64,000 nt of DNA, taken from NCBI GenBank assembly GCA_003134995.1, contig PLDC01000015.1, positions 186,001 to 250,000 of the forward strand. The letters run 5' to 3'. Every line of letters begins with the position of its first letter. Position 1 is the first letter of the stretch. Below the pieces are notes generated by a model, which ran no database searches, was not told the origin of the DNA, and saw nothing but the letters and a program-made list of their open reading frames with translations. The DNA is from Acidobacteriaceae bacterium. Lineage in GTDB: Bacteria > Acidobacteriota > Terriglobia > Terriglobales > Acidobacteriaceae. The translations under genes and the position numbers were made by a program. This document shows, piece after piece, positions 36,422 to 45,486 of this stretch.

Positions 36422-37288
36422 CTAAGGATTAGGCTTTGGGATCACAGCGGACTCCCATGTCAATTCGCTACTCCGCTCACTTTGTGCGATCAATTCTGAG
36501 AATGTTGGAACCGAATCGAGTCGGGGCGGATCAGCCTCCAGTGCAGCAGCCATACCCTTCGCCACAATGTCCGAGGGTACTGCGTATGTGATGTTCGATC
36601 CACTGAATCCTGCGTGAAGAATTCCAACGGCTTTAGGTTCATGCGGGAGAAAGATCGGGGAGCCACTGGCTCCTCCTTGAGACATTATGTCAATGGTGAA
36701 GCCGTGAGGGTGTGGGCATGGAAATGGCAGAACGCTGCTGATGATGCCGTGCCGCAGGAAAGGCGTTAGTTGGGAAATCTTCTGGAACGGAGTGAGAGCG
36801 CCGGTGCCTAAGGGAAATCCCGCCGTGGCGATCTCGACGCCCGCTCGGAGCAGGTCAGGTTCGTCAGCCAAAGGAAGGAACGGAACATCACGGGCATTGA
36901 GTTGCACAAAACCAAAGTCCGGCAGCTTTTCTCCATAGAATGGCCCTTCTGAAATAAACGATTCGAGCAGGTTGTAACTCAATATGCTCGTGAACAGAGT
37001 TCCCAAGTGGTGTATTCCATCCTTGTGTTCTGTCTCGGTTGTCAGTATCGCTAGGGCAGGAGACTCTGGTCGGGTTTGATGCTTCGGAAGATTTTGAAGG
37101 GCTTTGATTACATGAGCATTGGTGACAACGATCCCTCTACTGTCCACGATGAATCCGGTCCCGACAATTTCTGGGAATTGAGGTTGGCCTCCCGGAGCCG
37201 TGATAACTACTCTTGACCCAAAGGCCACTATTGTCGGTCTGATCTTGTCAAACACGTCAGCTAACTCAGGCATCTTCTTTTTCGGCAT
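36422..37288 (-). CDS. Trypsin-like serine protease
   Basis: 288 residues. The S1 catalytic triad is visible: His59 (VTNAHVI), Asp124 (LPDFGFV) and Ser208 (GGASGSP), with GTGFIVDSRG before the His as in DegP-type proteases. No signal peptide or PDZ domain is present, so it should act in the cytoplasm. Trypsin-like proteases in defence islands can act as effectors or activators cut by sensors. It lies between the type I operon and the HEPN-FRG pair, with no overlap. Confidence 0.85.
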   Translation of the reverse strand: MPKKKMPELADVFDKIRPTIVAFGSRVVITAPGGQPQFPEIVGTGFIVDSRGIVVTNAHVIKALQNLPKHQTRPESPALAILTTETEHKDGIHHLGTLFTSILSYNLLESFISEGPFYGEKLPDFGFVQLNARDVPFLPLADEPDLLRAGVEIATAGFPLGTGALTPFQKISQLTPFLRHGIISSVLPFPCPHPHGFTIDIMSQGGASGSPIFLPHEPKAVGILHAGFSGSNITYAVPSDIVAKGMAAALEADPPRLDSVPTFSELIAQSERSSELTWESAVIPKPNP

Positions 37289-37313
37289 TCTCTGCTGTGC
37301 CCCTTGTTAGATT

Positions 37314-37562
37314 CTACCGTCGATCTTGGGCTGATCTCGTGAGTCTCTCATCTGCTTTGACCGGCCATCGAGCGTCGATCCTTGCCATGATCCTCTCGGC
37401 AATCGTAATCGCATCAGCGATGCCGGATTCAAATGCCGGAGACGGGCGACCATCCCAGTTTGCAAGCCGACGGACGGCGATAATGCTGGCTGCGATCAGC
37501 AGAACTCGTTTTCTACCTTCATCCATCGCAGCATGGTACGCCTTTCGCCTTTGATTCGCCAT
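37314..37562 (-). CDS. Small conserved hypothetical protein
   Basis: 82 residues (MANQRRKAYHAAMDEGRKRVLLIAAS... start). The pattern KRVLLIAASIIAVRRL, then AITIAERIMARIDARW looks like a conserved helical family that I believe is frequent in acidobacterial genomes, but there is no ribosome binding site. It is 25 nt upstream of the protease on the same strand, so possibly in one transcript. Confidence 0.45.
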   Translation of the reverse strand: MANQRRKAYHAAMDEGRKRVLLIAASIIAVRRLANWDGRPSPAFESGIADAITIAERIMARIDARWPVKADERLTRSAQDRR

Positions 37563-37593
37563 TGTGATTTGTGCGAAAATAAGGACGATGCTG

Positions 37594-38262
37594 ATGAGAA
37601 TTTTCGAGACCGGATCGCTCTTGGGAGTCGCACTCGATGCAGCGAAAAGCATCAAGGCTCCCGCTCGTTATGGTGGGCAGAAGCCCGCCCTCGTCAGCAT
37701 CGTCTTCTCAGTTGTCGCACTCGAAGCATTCGTGAATGAATTGACCGAACTGGCTCTTGATGCCAAAAATTATCCATCGCAGGTAGACCCTCCTGTGATC
37801 TCGGCGTTCGGTGATTGCATGACTGAAGCTGAAAGCTCTCACGCATCCCTCCAATCAAAATTCCTCCTCGGGAACTGGATTCTGTCGGGCGAGCGGTTGG
37901 ACAAAGGAACGCAGATGTATCAGGATTTCATTTTGCTCGTACATCTCCGAAACACTCTGCTGCACTTCAATGCGAATCCTGCATTTGAACAGAGCACTCC
38001 TCTCGAAGAGGTTCATCAGGAGCTTTTCAAGAAATTCAGGAGCAAGAACATCGTTACTGAAGATACCCAAGGGAGTGATGGCACGTGGACATTTCTCTTT
38101 GAGACGAAAGCCGTTGCCGAGTGGTCGTGCCGCACCGCTGCACAGATGATTAGAGACTTCTGTTCACGGGTTCCTCAAAGTACGGTCAAGGCTCTGTGCG
38201 ATCATTTTGTTCAGGCGTTTGCTCCTGACAATCTGTTCCGAACACTTCGAGCCAGTGAGTGA
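37594..38262 (+). CDS. HEPN-like protein
   Basis: 222 residues from ATG 37594, which has AAGGA 8 nt upstream (an earlier ATG at 37588 is too close). The centre reads ILLVHLRNTLLHFN (Arg119, His124), the RxxxxH HEPN motif, following the helices SIVFSVVALEAFVNEL typical for HEPN/MAE_28990-type proteins. It is followed after 16 nt by the FRG gene, so the two are probably co-expressed. A ribonuclease role is inferred. Confidence 0.65.
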   Translation: MRIFETGSLLGVALDAAKSIKAPARYGGQKPALVSIVFSVVALEAFVNELTELALDAKNYPSQVDPPVISAFGDCMTEAESSHASLQSKFLLGNWILSGERLDKGTQMYQDFILLVHLRNTLLHFNANPAFEQSTPLEEVHQELFKKFRSKNIVTEDTQGSDGTWTFLFETKAVAEWSCRTAAQMIRDFCSRVPQSTVKALCDHFVQAFAPDNLFRTLRASE

Positions 38263-38278
38263 GGCTGACAGAAACGAT

Positions 38279-39241
38279 ATGCCCATTCCATCCGATTGGT
38301 CTCAGAACTTCAAGGCGTTCGTCACCGAGTGGAAACGGAAGTCTGATAGCAAAGAGTACATCGGCGATGAGTATCTCGGAGACAATCCGTTCGAGCGCTT
38401 TGTCGTCGTCGAGAAAGCCGAATCGTGGGATTCCTTCTTACGATGGATCGACGAGTTGGACGGGTGCTGGTGTTTTCGTGGGCAACGTGAAGCCTCATGG
38501 GGCCTTGAAACTTCTCTCGACCGGGGCGTGAGACGAGAAAAGTTCTCCCCACATAGTTCGACCCTCTATCACCTTAACCGAAAGACGGAGATGCAGGGTT
38601 TGCTCTATCGTTTTCAGCAGTACGCTCACACGTATCTTCCGCATGTCCCAGCGACGGATGACCTGAGTAGCTGGTACGCCTTGATGCAGCACTATTGTGC
38701 TCCGACGCCGTTGCTTGATTGGACTGAGTCGCCGTATGTCGGCCTGTATTTCGCAATCGAGAACAAGACTTCAGAGAGCCACTCTGCTGTTTGGGCAATC
38801 GACTCCGATTGGTTGGAAAAAAGAGGAAGAGAGGTTTTGGAACAGAAAGAGATCAAATTGGCTCTGGTCGAACAACGTGCTCCCAAAAGCTCTCCGCCGG
38901 ATATAGACACCAACCGGCTACTCAGAGGGACGGAAGCGCCCCTCGTTCTCAGAATCAACCCGGCGATGTCCAATCCTCGTTTGTTCGCCCAACAAGGGCT
39001 GTTTCTTTGCAAGCTCATTGAGCAGGCATCGGTCGGACAACTCTTGATGGCGATGGTGATGTATCCGACGTTGATGGACAGGCCCGTTATCAGAAGGCTC
39101 GATATCAGGAGCGATCTGCGGATCAAGTTACTCAAGCGTTTAGGTGCGATGAACATTCATCGAGCTTCTCTGTTCCCTGGCCTCGACGGTCTTGGTATGT
39201 CGCTGAAGCTCGACCTGGAATTGAAGGACAGAGATTCGTAA
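38279..39241 (+). CDS. FRG-domain protein
   Basis: 320 residues from ATG 38279. The FRG signature is present: CWCFRGQREASWGLETSL (FRG at 67-69) and QHYCAPTPLLDWTESP (137-152), and then NPRLFAQQGLFL. FRG proteins resemble ADP-ribosyltransferase-like folds in bacterial defence and toxin contexts, but the exact reaction is not known to me. It lies 16 nt behind the HEPN-like gene. Confidence 0.88.
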   Translation: MPIPSDWSQNFKAFVTEWKRKSDSKEYIGDEYLGDNPFERFVVVEKAESWDSFLRWIDELDGCWCFRGQREASWGLETSLDRGVRREKFSPHSSTLYHLNRKTEMQGLLYRFQQYAHTYLPHVPATDDLSSWYALMQHYCAPTPLLDWTESPYVGLYFAIENKTSESHSAVWAIDSDWLEKRGREVLEQKEIKLALVEQRAPKSSPPDIDTNRLLRGTEAPLVLRINPAMSNPRLFAQQGLFLCKLIEQASVGQLLMAMVMYPTLMDRPVIRRLDIRSDLRIKLLKRLGAMNIHRASLFPGLDGLGMSLKLDLELKDRDS

Positions 39242-39777
39242 CGAGCACCAGATGCACCAGTCCCACCCCCGGTGGCTTCGTGTTTTCAATTGATCGCAGG
39301 AGCGAAAGTCCTCCGCCAGGATAGTTACACCACGCTCAACTTCGGGGCACCGGACACATTTCACATCTCGGGAAGAATTCATGTCGAGATCGGATGGGGA
39401 CGGCCTTTCCACCGCTAATTATGGGTTTACAGTGCAGTTTCCAATACCTCAGCGATGTTTAGTTTCGGCATCCATCTAAGGAGTATACGAGCCGACGCAC
39501 CAACTGCGGAATTCACTTCCCTCCCACTACGCAACTCTCACGCCCCTTATCAATCTCCGCACGATCCCAAACTTCCGTTTCGGATAGCAGCCCCAGAGCA
39601 AGAGGCACCTGGGAACCAGCTCAAGTGCGGCCCCCGGAACTGGCGCACCAAAATCGACTTGCCACTACAGGAGGCGGCAGGGTAGAACATTCTCAGTCCC
39701 CGAACGGCCAAACCCGTTGGCCGCTTTTGAAGTGATCACTGAGGTTGGGACGGCAATCTGACTAGGAGAACAAGATT
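39242..39777. other. 536-nt gap with a short remnant frame on the minus strand
   Basis: 39245-39412 on the minus strand encodes VKCVRCPEVERGVTI and a following CDQLKTR, with no good start. A diverged second copy of this stretch lies in 40211-40290 (see findings). The rest of the gap shows nothing recognisable. Confidence 0.4.
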
Positions 39778-40125
39778 ATGAATATGATGAAGAAGATTGT
39801 TGGAGTAGTTTGCTTGTTGTTAAGCTCGCTGGCTTTGGGGCAGGATAAATCAGAGGCAGCGGCAACCAGTGGACCTGTAACTGTCTGTCACGCTACTGGA
39901 GGAACCTCTGGCGGTACTCCGAGTGATGTGGTTTCGGAGTGTGAAAAGAGAGACATAGCTAGGCTGTTTCTCATTGCTGGAAACACAAAGGCTGCTCTAC
40001 AAATGCTTTGTAACACAAAAGAAGCAAGAGCTACATTCCACGATGACTATCAAGACGGTCACAATTGGATCAAGGCTGATGTTCCTGTGAAGTGTTTACG
40101 AGCGGTCGGAGTTGATACAAAGTAG
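39778..40125 (+). CDS. Small secreted hypothetical protein
   Basis: 115 residues with a signal peptide (MNMMKKIVGVVCLLLSSLALGQD), and TAGGAG 9 nt before the ATG. The mature part has four Cys residues (VCH, SECEKR, LCNT, KCLRA), which could form two disulphides in the periplasm. No family recognised. Confidence 0.6.
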   Translation: MNMMKKIVGVVCLLLSSLALGQDKSEAAATSGPVTVCHATGGTSGGTPSDVVSECEKRDIARLFLIAGNTKAALQMLCNTKEARATFHDDYQDGHNWIKADVPVKCLRAVGVDTK

Positions 40126-40543
40126 TTTCAGCTCCTCCTAGTCAGAGTTAGCCAAGGCTAGCTGTAGGCGTGGAGAGCGGGTCCGCACATGGAAGAGATT
40201 ATGGCAGAACGTTTCTCTGCCGTGTTTTCAATTGGACGTAAATCCAGATCCGTTCCGACAGGATAGTTGCACCAACGGGGAATTGGCCCAACCAGCCTTC
40301 CGAACAAACGAACTCGACGCTTTGATTTCTCAAACGACCGCCACTTTCGTGCGGGTACGTCCTGAGCAAGAGATCTACATGATATGGACCGAACTTGACC
40401 TCTATTTGAGGATGAAAGCGTGCTTCGGTCAGAAGTTTGCGGGCCTTCCAGAACTGGGGTCCATTCAGGTTTGCCGGAGTCAATGCTTTTCTCCTCCCGA
40501 CCACACTGAAGTCGGGCATTTTGCCACTCCTTTAACTCGGGCT
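40126..40543. other. 418-nt gap without a supported gene
   Basis: A 106-residue minus-strand frame (40199-40519) lacks a ribosome binding site. Part of it repeats, with many changes, a sequence in the gap at 39.3 kb (TILSERIWIYVQLKTR versus TILAEDFRSCDQLKTR). Confidence 0.4.
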
Positions 40544-42127
40544 TTACTCGGGACGAGGTTTATATGGAGCTTTTTGCTGGCGTACGAGAATCTTACTGCC
40601 GACAGGTTCTGCTATAAACGTTGAAGATGATGTTTCTCCCTGGAAAATATAGCTGGCAGTAAATTTTACGCCGTAGTGCCCACCTGCAAGTCGGACCAGT
40701 TCTGTGTCTGGCGGTTTTCCCCACGATCCCTCTTGCGCAAAAAACCGTTCTTGGCTCTCAAGAGCCCACCCGGCGTCAGAGTTCACGAAAACAAAGACTC
40801 CCAGAAGGGGCCCGCATCCATGACAGTCAAAATCCTCGCCTGCGGGAGATGTTGCCGTGACGACAAAGCGCTTCTGAGCCGTACCATCCACAAATGGAGC
40901 ATCGAGAACCGGTTGTACCGTTCCGCCCTTCTCGGAGTGAAAGTCGAAGTGCTTGTCGGCGGGCGGGTTGGGATCACTCCAGAACGCCGTTCTGGTTACC
41001 GGGTCATAGGAACCATAAACCAGCTTCATTGCCCTTGCAATGTCCCAAGCACCCGGCACATCGGCCTGCTGCTGTTCTGGAGCCACAATTGCCGGTTGTG
41101 AAGGCGTAGCTGGAGCCGCAGTCGGCATGTTCGGCTGGTCTTTAGTATCCGCAACGCTAGAGAGAACCGTTTTGCCATGACGATCCACAAATCTTAGGTT
41201 AGACCTGCCTCCCACACGGGCGAGTCCTTCCGAAAAATCCTCTGCCGTGCCGCCTGCACCGATGACTTGAAAGGGCGGAATCACCACCTTGCCAGTCTTA
41301 TCTATGTATTCCCAATATTCCCAGGACTGGGGTTCCGTTGCGACTCTCGCAAGTCCTTCTTTGAAATTGCCAGCCCAGCGACATACAAACGGAGGGATCA
41401 CCGTTTTTCCAGTCTTGTTGATATAGGCGTATTTTCCACCAACTACCACGGACGCAAGACCCTCCGAAAACTCAGAAGCGAAATCGAAAAGCTCCCTAAT
41501 TACTACGTTCCCTTGAGTATCTATATAACTCCAACCATGGCCTGTATTGATTGGGGCAACTCCTTCCGAAAAGCAGCCGAGACCTGCTTGCAGCGGACCA
41601 AGAACAAAGTGCCCGCTTCGATCGATGACAAAATGCTGTCTTTGTAACAGAACGCCTGCTCGGTTGTCGGAAAACGGGCAGGCGTAGGTGAACTGAGGCG
41701 GAATTACAACCTGGCCGGATCGATTGATGTAGCCAATTTTTTCGCCTTCGTGAAACGTGGCAAGCCCCTCAGAGAAAGCACCGGGACGGTCCACAATGTT
41801 CTGGTACCTAAGTTGCGGCGAAATGACAAACTGTCCTGCGGTATCGATATAACCCCACTTGCTGTTAGGGTTAGTGAATTCGCCGACCAGCACAGATGCA
41901 ACGCCCTCAGAAAACGCATCTGCCTGTGCAAATTGCGGCTGGATCACTATTCGTCCGCTTTTGTTTATGAATCCCCACTTACCAGAGATCTCCACGGGCA
42001 CCACTCCATTGTTGAACCCTGGTCCCGGTGCGAATCGTTGGTTTTTGGGGCTACGCCACAGTGCAACCCCTCCAACAATCCCAGCAATGAACAACAGTCC
42101 ACAACAAGCGACAATCAGACGCTTCAT
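40544..42127 (-). CDS. WG-repeat protein, membrane-anchored or secreted
   Basis: 527 residues from ATG 42127 (GGAAGGA upstream); the frame extends to 42415 without support. A signal-anchor MKRLIVACCGLLFIAGIVGG comes first, then about eight WG repeats (KWGFINKSGRIVIQPQF, KWGYIDTAGQFVISPQL and so on) forming a predicted beta-propeller-like surface at about 45-330. A Pro/Ala linker and a second domain follow (IARAMKLVYGSYDP, FDFHSEKGGTVQPVLD). WG repeats occur in surface and host-interaction proteins; the role here is unknown. Confidence 0.8.
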   Translation of the reverse strand: MKRLIVACCGLLFIAGIVGGVALWRSPKNQRFAPGPGFNNGVVPVEISGKWGFINKSGRIVIQPQFAQADAFSEGVASVLVGEFTNPNSKWGYIDTAGQFVISPQLRYQNIVDRPGAFSEGLATFHEGEKIGYINRSGQVVIPPQFTYACPFSDNRAGVLLQRQHFVIDRSGHFVLGPLQAGLGCFSEGVAPINTGHGWSYIDTQGNVVIRELFDFASEFSEGLASVVVGGKYAYINKTGKTVIPPFVCRWAGNFKEGLARVATEPQSWEYWEYIDKTGKVVIPPFQVIGAGGTAEDFSEGLARVGGRSNLRFVDRHGKTVLSSVADTKDQPNMPTAAPATPSQPAIVAPEQQQADVPGAWDIARAMKLVYGSYDPVTRTAFWSDPNPPADKHFDFHSEKGGTVQPVLDAPFVDGTAQKRFVVTATSPAGEDFDCHGCGPLLGVFVFVNSDAGWALESQERFFAQEGSWGKPPDTELVRLAGGHYGVKFTASYIFQGETSSSTFIAEPVGSKILVRQQKAPYKPRPE

Positions 42128-42446
42128 CTTCTGTCCTTCCGCTGAATTGCTCCTCCTCGCTCTGGCAGCGTGAGGATGATGTTGAATCTGATTCGTCGGC
42201 CTTGATGTGAGTATACGCACTCCTGCATGTGACAGGTCCCTGGGCAACAAAGAGCGCCCCGCAAGCAACTCCCTTCCACTCGATTCCATCCTGGTGTTTT
42301 CAACTTCCACGCAAGCCAGAACTTTTACTCGGATAGAAGCCCTAGGTGATGTGTATCGGTCTCGATTGGATCTGTTCCGTTCGAGGCCACCGGGGTCATT
42401 TTCCCTGCCTTTCACACGCCCAAATCAAAACAAGGAGTTACGCACA
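42128..42446. other. Intergenic region, nothing recognised
   Basis: A 319-nt divergent gap between the WG-repeat gene and the small membrane-protein operon. It should contain both promoters. I could not place either, and saw no coding frame. Confidence 0.4.
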
Positions 42447-42878
42447 ATGTCAGAAACTATTCAATCCACCAATGCTGCGGCCTCAAGCGAGACCAGTTTT
42501 CTCAACCGCAAGTGGAAGTTGATTCTCTTCTTCTTTGCGAAACGTGCTTTCGAGTCGAGGCTCGAAGGCATTCTCAGGGCCGCCGCTGGTCACGAGGGGA
42601 ACTCGTTGCCATCTGGCGACCACCACTATCAACTGCTCAGCACTGAAGCGGACTCGGTTTGCACCGAGTTCGCCAAACGCTGGGCTCTCGATGTTGATCT
42701 TCTCAGGGCACGGATTCCTGGCCTTGCCAAGTTGGTAGGACTGTCCGTTCCTCCTCCGACGAAGAACTATGGCACGCTCACATGCGTCGCCGTGGTCGTG
42801 ATACCGCTGGCACTCTTCCTCATGGGAGCTATGGCTGGCTTGGTCAACGTTGGATTCCACCTTGTGGGAGGTCGATGA
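42447..42878 (+). CDS. Small membrane protein, first of three
   Basis: 143 residues; AAGGAG 9 nt before the ATG fixes the start. The N-terminal 100 residues are soluble and helical (CTEFAKRWALDVDLL), and one membrane span lies at the C-terminus (TCVAVVVIPLALFLMGAMAG). It overlaps the next gene by 4 nt. No family recognised. Confidence 0.65.
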   Translation: MSETIQSTNAAASSETSFLNRKWKLILFFFAKRAFESRLEGILRAAAGHEGNSLPSGDHHYQLLSTEADSVCTEFAKRWALDVDLLRARIPGLAKLVGLSVPPPTKNYGTLTCVAVVVIPLALFLMGAMAGLVNVGFHLVGGR

Positions 42879-43210
42879 CCATGCTCATCGGTTTCATTGC
42901 AGCGGCAGAAACCATGATGTACGCCGTCTCCAGGTCCAAACGGCAACAAGCCCAGAGGCAGCAAGTGCTGATGGGCAACAGCCTGGACTCGGTCCGTGCT
43001 CTACCCCATGTCGATGACTACCTCAAGCGGAAGACCGCCGGGGCAAGCAGAGGCCAGGTATTCGTTGCTTCGAAGCTGGCGGAAATCTGCCGCCGAGCAG
43101 TTCACACACGGTCGTTCGAGTATCTGGTCCTACACCTGATTCGAACGGTCATCAACCGTCGCAGCAAATACTTCAACAACACTCAAAGGAGGATGACTAT
43201 ATGCAAGTAA
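42875..43210 (+). CDS. Small protein, second of three
   Basis: 111 residues, starting within the previous stop (ATGA). A short hydrophobic start (MLIGFIAAAETMMYAV) is followed by a basic helical body (SKRQQAQRQQVLMG). No family recognised. It overlaps the next gene by 10 nt. Confidence 0.6.
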   Translation: MTMLIGFIAAAETMMYAVSRSKRQQAQRQQVLMGNSLDSVRALPHVDDYLKRKTAGASRGQVFVASKLAEICRRAVHTRSFEYLVLHLIRTVINRRSKYFNNTQRRMTICK

Positions 43211-43530
43211 CTCCGAGCATGCGTGGATCGTTCCTGGCAGGAATCGGTCTGTGGGTTCTCGTCTGGGCCATGTTGTTTAAGGGCGACGAGATCGCTAAAG
43301 CCGGCGGCTTCGGGCGTTGGGTCAGCTCTGACCGATGCTTCCGCTGGATACGTAACCACAAGAGCACTTCCCTTATTGGGACAGAGCTCTTCAACTACGC
43401 ACACACGGGGTTAGATCCGCTGGGGGTGACGTTCGCCCTGGGCGGGACACTCACAAACCTGCTCGTTATTTACATCCTGATTCCTATCCTGGACAGAGTA
43501 AAGCGAGGTGGCAAGACCCTCAACCTGTAA
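43201..43530 (+). CDS. Small membrane protein, third of three
   Basis: 109 residues with two membrane spans (FLAGIGLWVLVWAMLF and ALGGTLTNLLVIYILIP). AAAGGAGG sits before the ATG. It ends the operon: a terminator hairpin follows 30 nt after its stop. With its two partners it forms a compact three-gene membrane unit of unknown function. Confidence 0.65.
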   Translation: MQVTPSMRGSFLAGIGLWVLVWAMLFKGDEIAKAGGFGRWVSSDRCFRWIRNHKSTSLIGTELFNYAHTGLDPLGVTFALGGTLTNLLVIYILIPILDRVKRGGKTLNL

Positions 43531-43560
43531 TTTTAGCAAAACTCAGCACGAATCCTGATT

Positions 43561-43588
43561 AAGGGCGGCAGCCAATGCCGCCCTTTTT
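43561..43588 (+). terminator. Intrinsic terminator
   Basis: GGGCGGCA-gccaa-TGCCGCCC followed by TTTTT; the A run before the stem pairs with the T run. It ends the 42447-43530 operon. Confidence 0.93.
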
Positions 43589-43636
43589 CATTTCCGCTTC
43601 CCCGACATTCCACAAACCAAGAGAAAGGATATCTCC

Positions 43637-43876
43637 ATGTCGAACTCGCAAGAACGTCTGAATACGCCAGAGCTGATCGAACAAGTGATCAGTTCTGGGC
43701 TTTTCTCATTTGACGATGAAACCCATTTCAACTGGCAAGGCTGTGAGCATTGCGCAGATGGACTGGGTGCAGAGGTCTACGACCTACACGGCTATAGAAG
43801 CCTAGAAGACCGGGAACTCTACGAATTCCAGGTCTGTGGCGACTGCATTAACAACCAGTGCTACGGAGGAAATTAA
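43637..43876 (+). CDS. Small Cys-rich hypothetical protein
   Basis: 79 residues; AAAGGA before the ATG. CEHC and CGDC are zinc-ligand pairs in a single compact unit (FNWQGCEHCADG, YEFQVCGDC). No family recognised. The next gene starts 2 nt after its stop. Confidence 0.65.
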   Translation: MSNSQERLNTPELIEQVISSGLFSFDDETHFNWQGCEHCADGLGAEVYDLHGYRSLEDRELYEFQVCGDCINNQCYGGN

Positions 43877-43877
43877 C

Positions 43878-44264
43878 ATGCGAACGAAAATCACTTTCTA
43901 CGGCGAGATCGCTGGCAACATCTGGATGCCTGCGGTCGAATGCTCCAAAACATTCCACATCGAGCTAACCCGTATTCCACGCAATAGCAAGACTCGCACG
44001 TATCCAGGCATCGCACCTCGATCAATGGAAATCACCTGCTTGCGGGATGCTTTGCTCCACCTCACGAATGATGGCGATTTCCAGTCCTGCTCAATCACTT
44101 GGGCAGTGCTGGAGGTCTCCCATTATTTCGGGGACGAAACTGATGGCACCCGTACCGTCAAAATTCGCACACGAGTGTGGGAGTTGCGTGGCCAGGGTCA
44201 AGACGCCGATTGTTTCGCCGACGCTTCGTTTCAATCAAAGCCCACCTACTCCAATCTGCTTTAG
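43878..44264 (+). CDS. Hypothetical protein
   Basis: 128 residues; AGGAGG 9 nt before the ATG (43878) decides the start. It is predicted mostly beta (KITFYGEIAGNIWMPAVE, SITWAVLEVSHYF). No family recognised. It is coupled to the 79-residue gene upstream. Confidence 0.6.
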   Translation: MRTKITFYGEIAGNIWMPAVECSKTFHIELTRIPRNSKTRTYPGIAPRSMEITCLRDALLHLTNDGDFQSCSITWAVLEVSHYFGDETDGTRTVKIRTRVWELRGQGQDADCFADASFQSKPTYSNLL

Positions 44265-44411
44265 CTAATTACTCCCACCACATCTTGTTCCCCACGGCAG
44301 TCTGACAAACCAAGACCGGGCAATCGCTCGGCCCAAACAACACAGGCTCGGAATCGGCAACGGTTCCGGGCCTTTTCTGTCATGCAGTCAATTCAATCAC
44401 TGGAGGAAGTC

Positions 44412-45329
44412 ATGCGTCACGTTTATCCGAATCACGAAGTCCCGCATCTTTGGGCGCATCAGTCGCAAGATGAAGCCCGCAACTCCACCGGCAGTTTGTA
44501 CTTTTCAGGACCGACGATCTACAGCTACGGCTCGCATTTTCCCATCGCCAGGCACATCACAAACGAACGTGGCGAGCGAGCGGTTCTGTTTACCACCGCA
44601 CACCATTCCGTCACGACATCCGGGCACTGCTCTGCTGTCGCCAGAGCCATTCCATCAAACGTTCCAGTCTTCCGTGTCCCTCACATACGGAATAGTTGGG
44701 ACGATCTGCCGAACCATACCGACAATGTAGGGAGCTATGTTCGCCGTATATCGGAACTTCTTGGCAAAGCAAATCGTGCTCGCATAAATCGTGACTGGCA
44801 CCAGCGGGAGGCGCTAGGACTGCGAGAGCAGCTACGTCGATATGCGACGTTCTTCGACCTCACTGATGTCGCTGTCCCAGAAAGCGACGAACTCGATGCG
44901 CTGCAATCATGGATAACGGCGCACCAGGAAGAGGAACGGCAACGCCGGGAAGAAGCAGCACGGCTCGCTGAAGAGGAACATCGTAGAGAACAGGCGGAAC
45001 AAATCCAGCGGTTCCTCGCTGGTGACCCGCATGTCAGTTACATCTCAGGCGTCTCGCCCATGCTGCGAGTCGTTGGCGAAGAAGTACAGACCTCACTGGG
45101 CGCACGCTTCCCTATAGCGCACGCTAGGCGAGGTCTGGCCTTCATTCAGAACGTGCGCCAATCGGGCCAAGAGTACGTTCGCAACGGTCACGCCATCCAT
45201 CTCGGGCATTATGTCATTGACCGCATCGAGCCGGATGGCACAGTACACGCCGGTTGTCATGTCGTGAAGTGGGAAGAAATCGAGCGCATCGTTCCGCAAC
45301 TCGTGTGCTCGGTGCAATCCCAAGCATGA
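44412..45329 (+). CDS. Hypothetical protein with a central coiled coil
   Basis: 305 residues; GGAGGAAGTC directly before ATG 44412 decides the start (a frame to 44382 exists). N-terminal beta-rich region (SGPTIYSYGSHFPIARHI) and C-terminal region (FPIAHARRGLAFIQNVR) are separated by a charged coiled coil (EEERQRREEAARLAEEEHRR). The two ends share the FPIA[RH] motif, so the protein may contain a repeated beta unit. It resembles proteins on plasmids and phages; function unknown. Confidence 0.65.
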   Translation: MRHVYPNHEVPHLWAHQSQDEARNSTGSLYFSGPTIYSYGSHFPIARHITNERGERAVLFTTAHHSVTTSGHCSAVARAIPSNVPVFRVPHIRNSWDDLPNHTDNVGSYVRRISELLGKANRARINRDWHQREALGLREQLRRYATFFDLTDVAVPESDELDALQSWITAHQEEERQRREEAARLAEEEHRREQAEQIQRFLAGDPHVSYISGVSPMLRVVGEEVQTSLGARFPIAHARRGLAFIQNVRQSGQEYVRNGHAIHLGHYVIDRIEPDGTVHAGCHVVKWEEIERIVPQLVCSVQSQA

Positions 45330-45486
45330 GTTGCCCAACACAATAGTTTTCCATCTCACCCGGTAGGCCCTCCCCTGAACACTCTGATCCAGAACCCGTA
45401 ACACCGTAACAACGGACTGTTAGCACTGAACAGCCAGTCGTTGTTTTTCCTGTCCCAAATCATTCCACCCATAAAAGGAGAAAACT

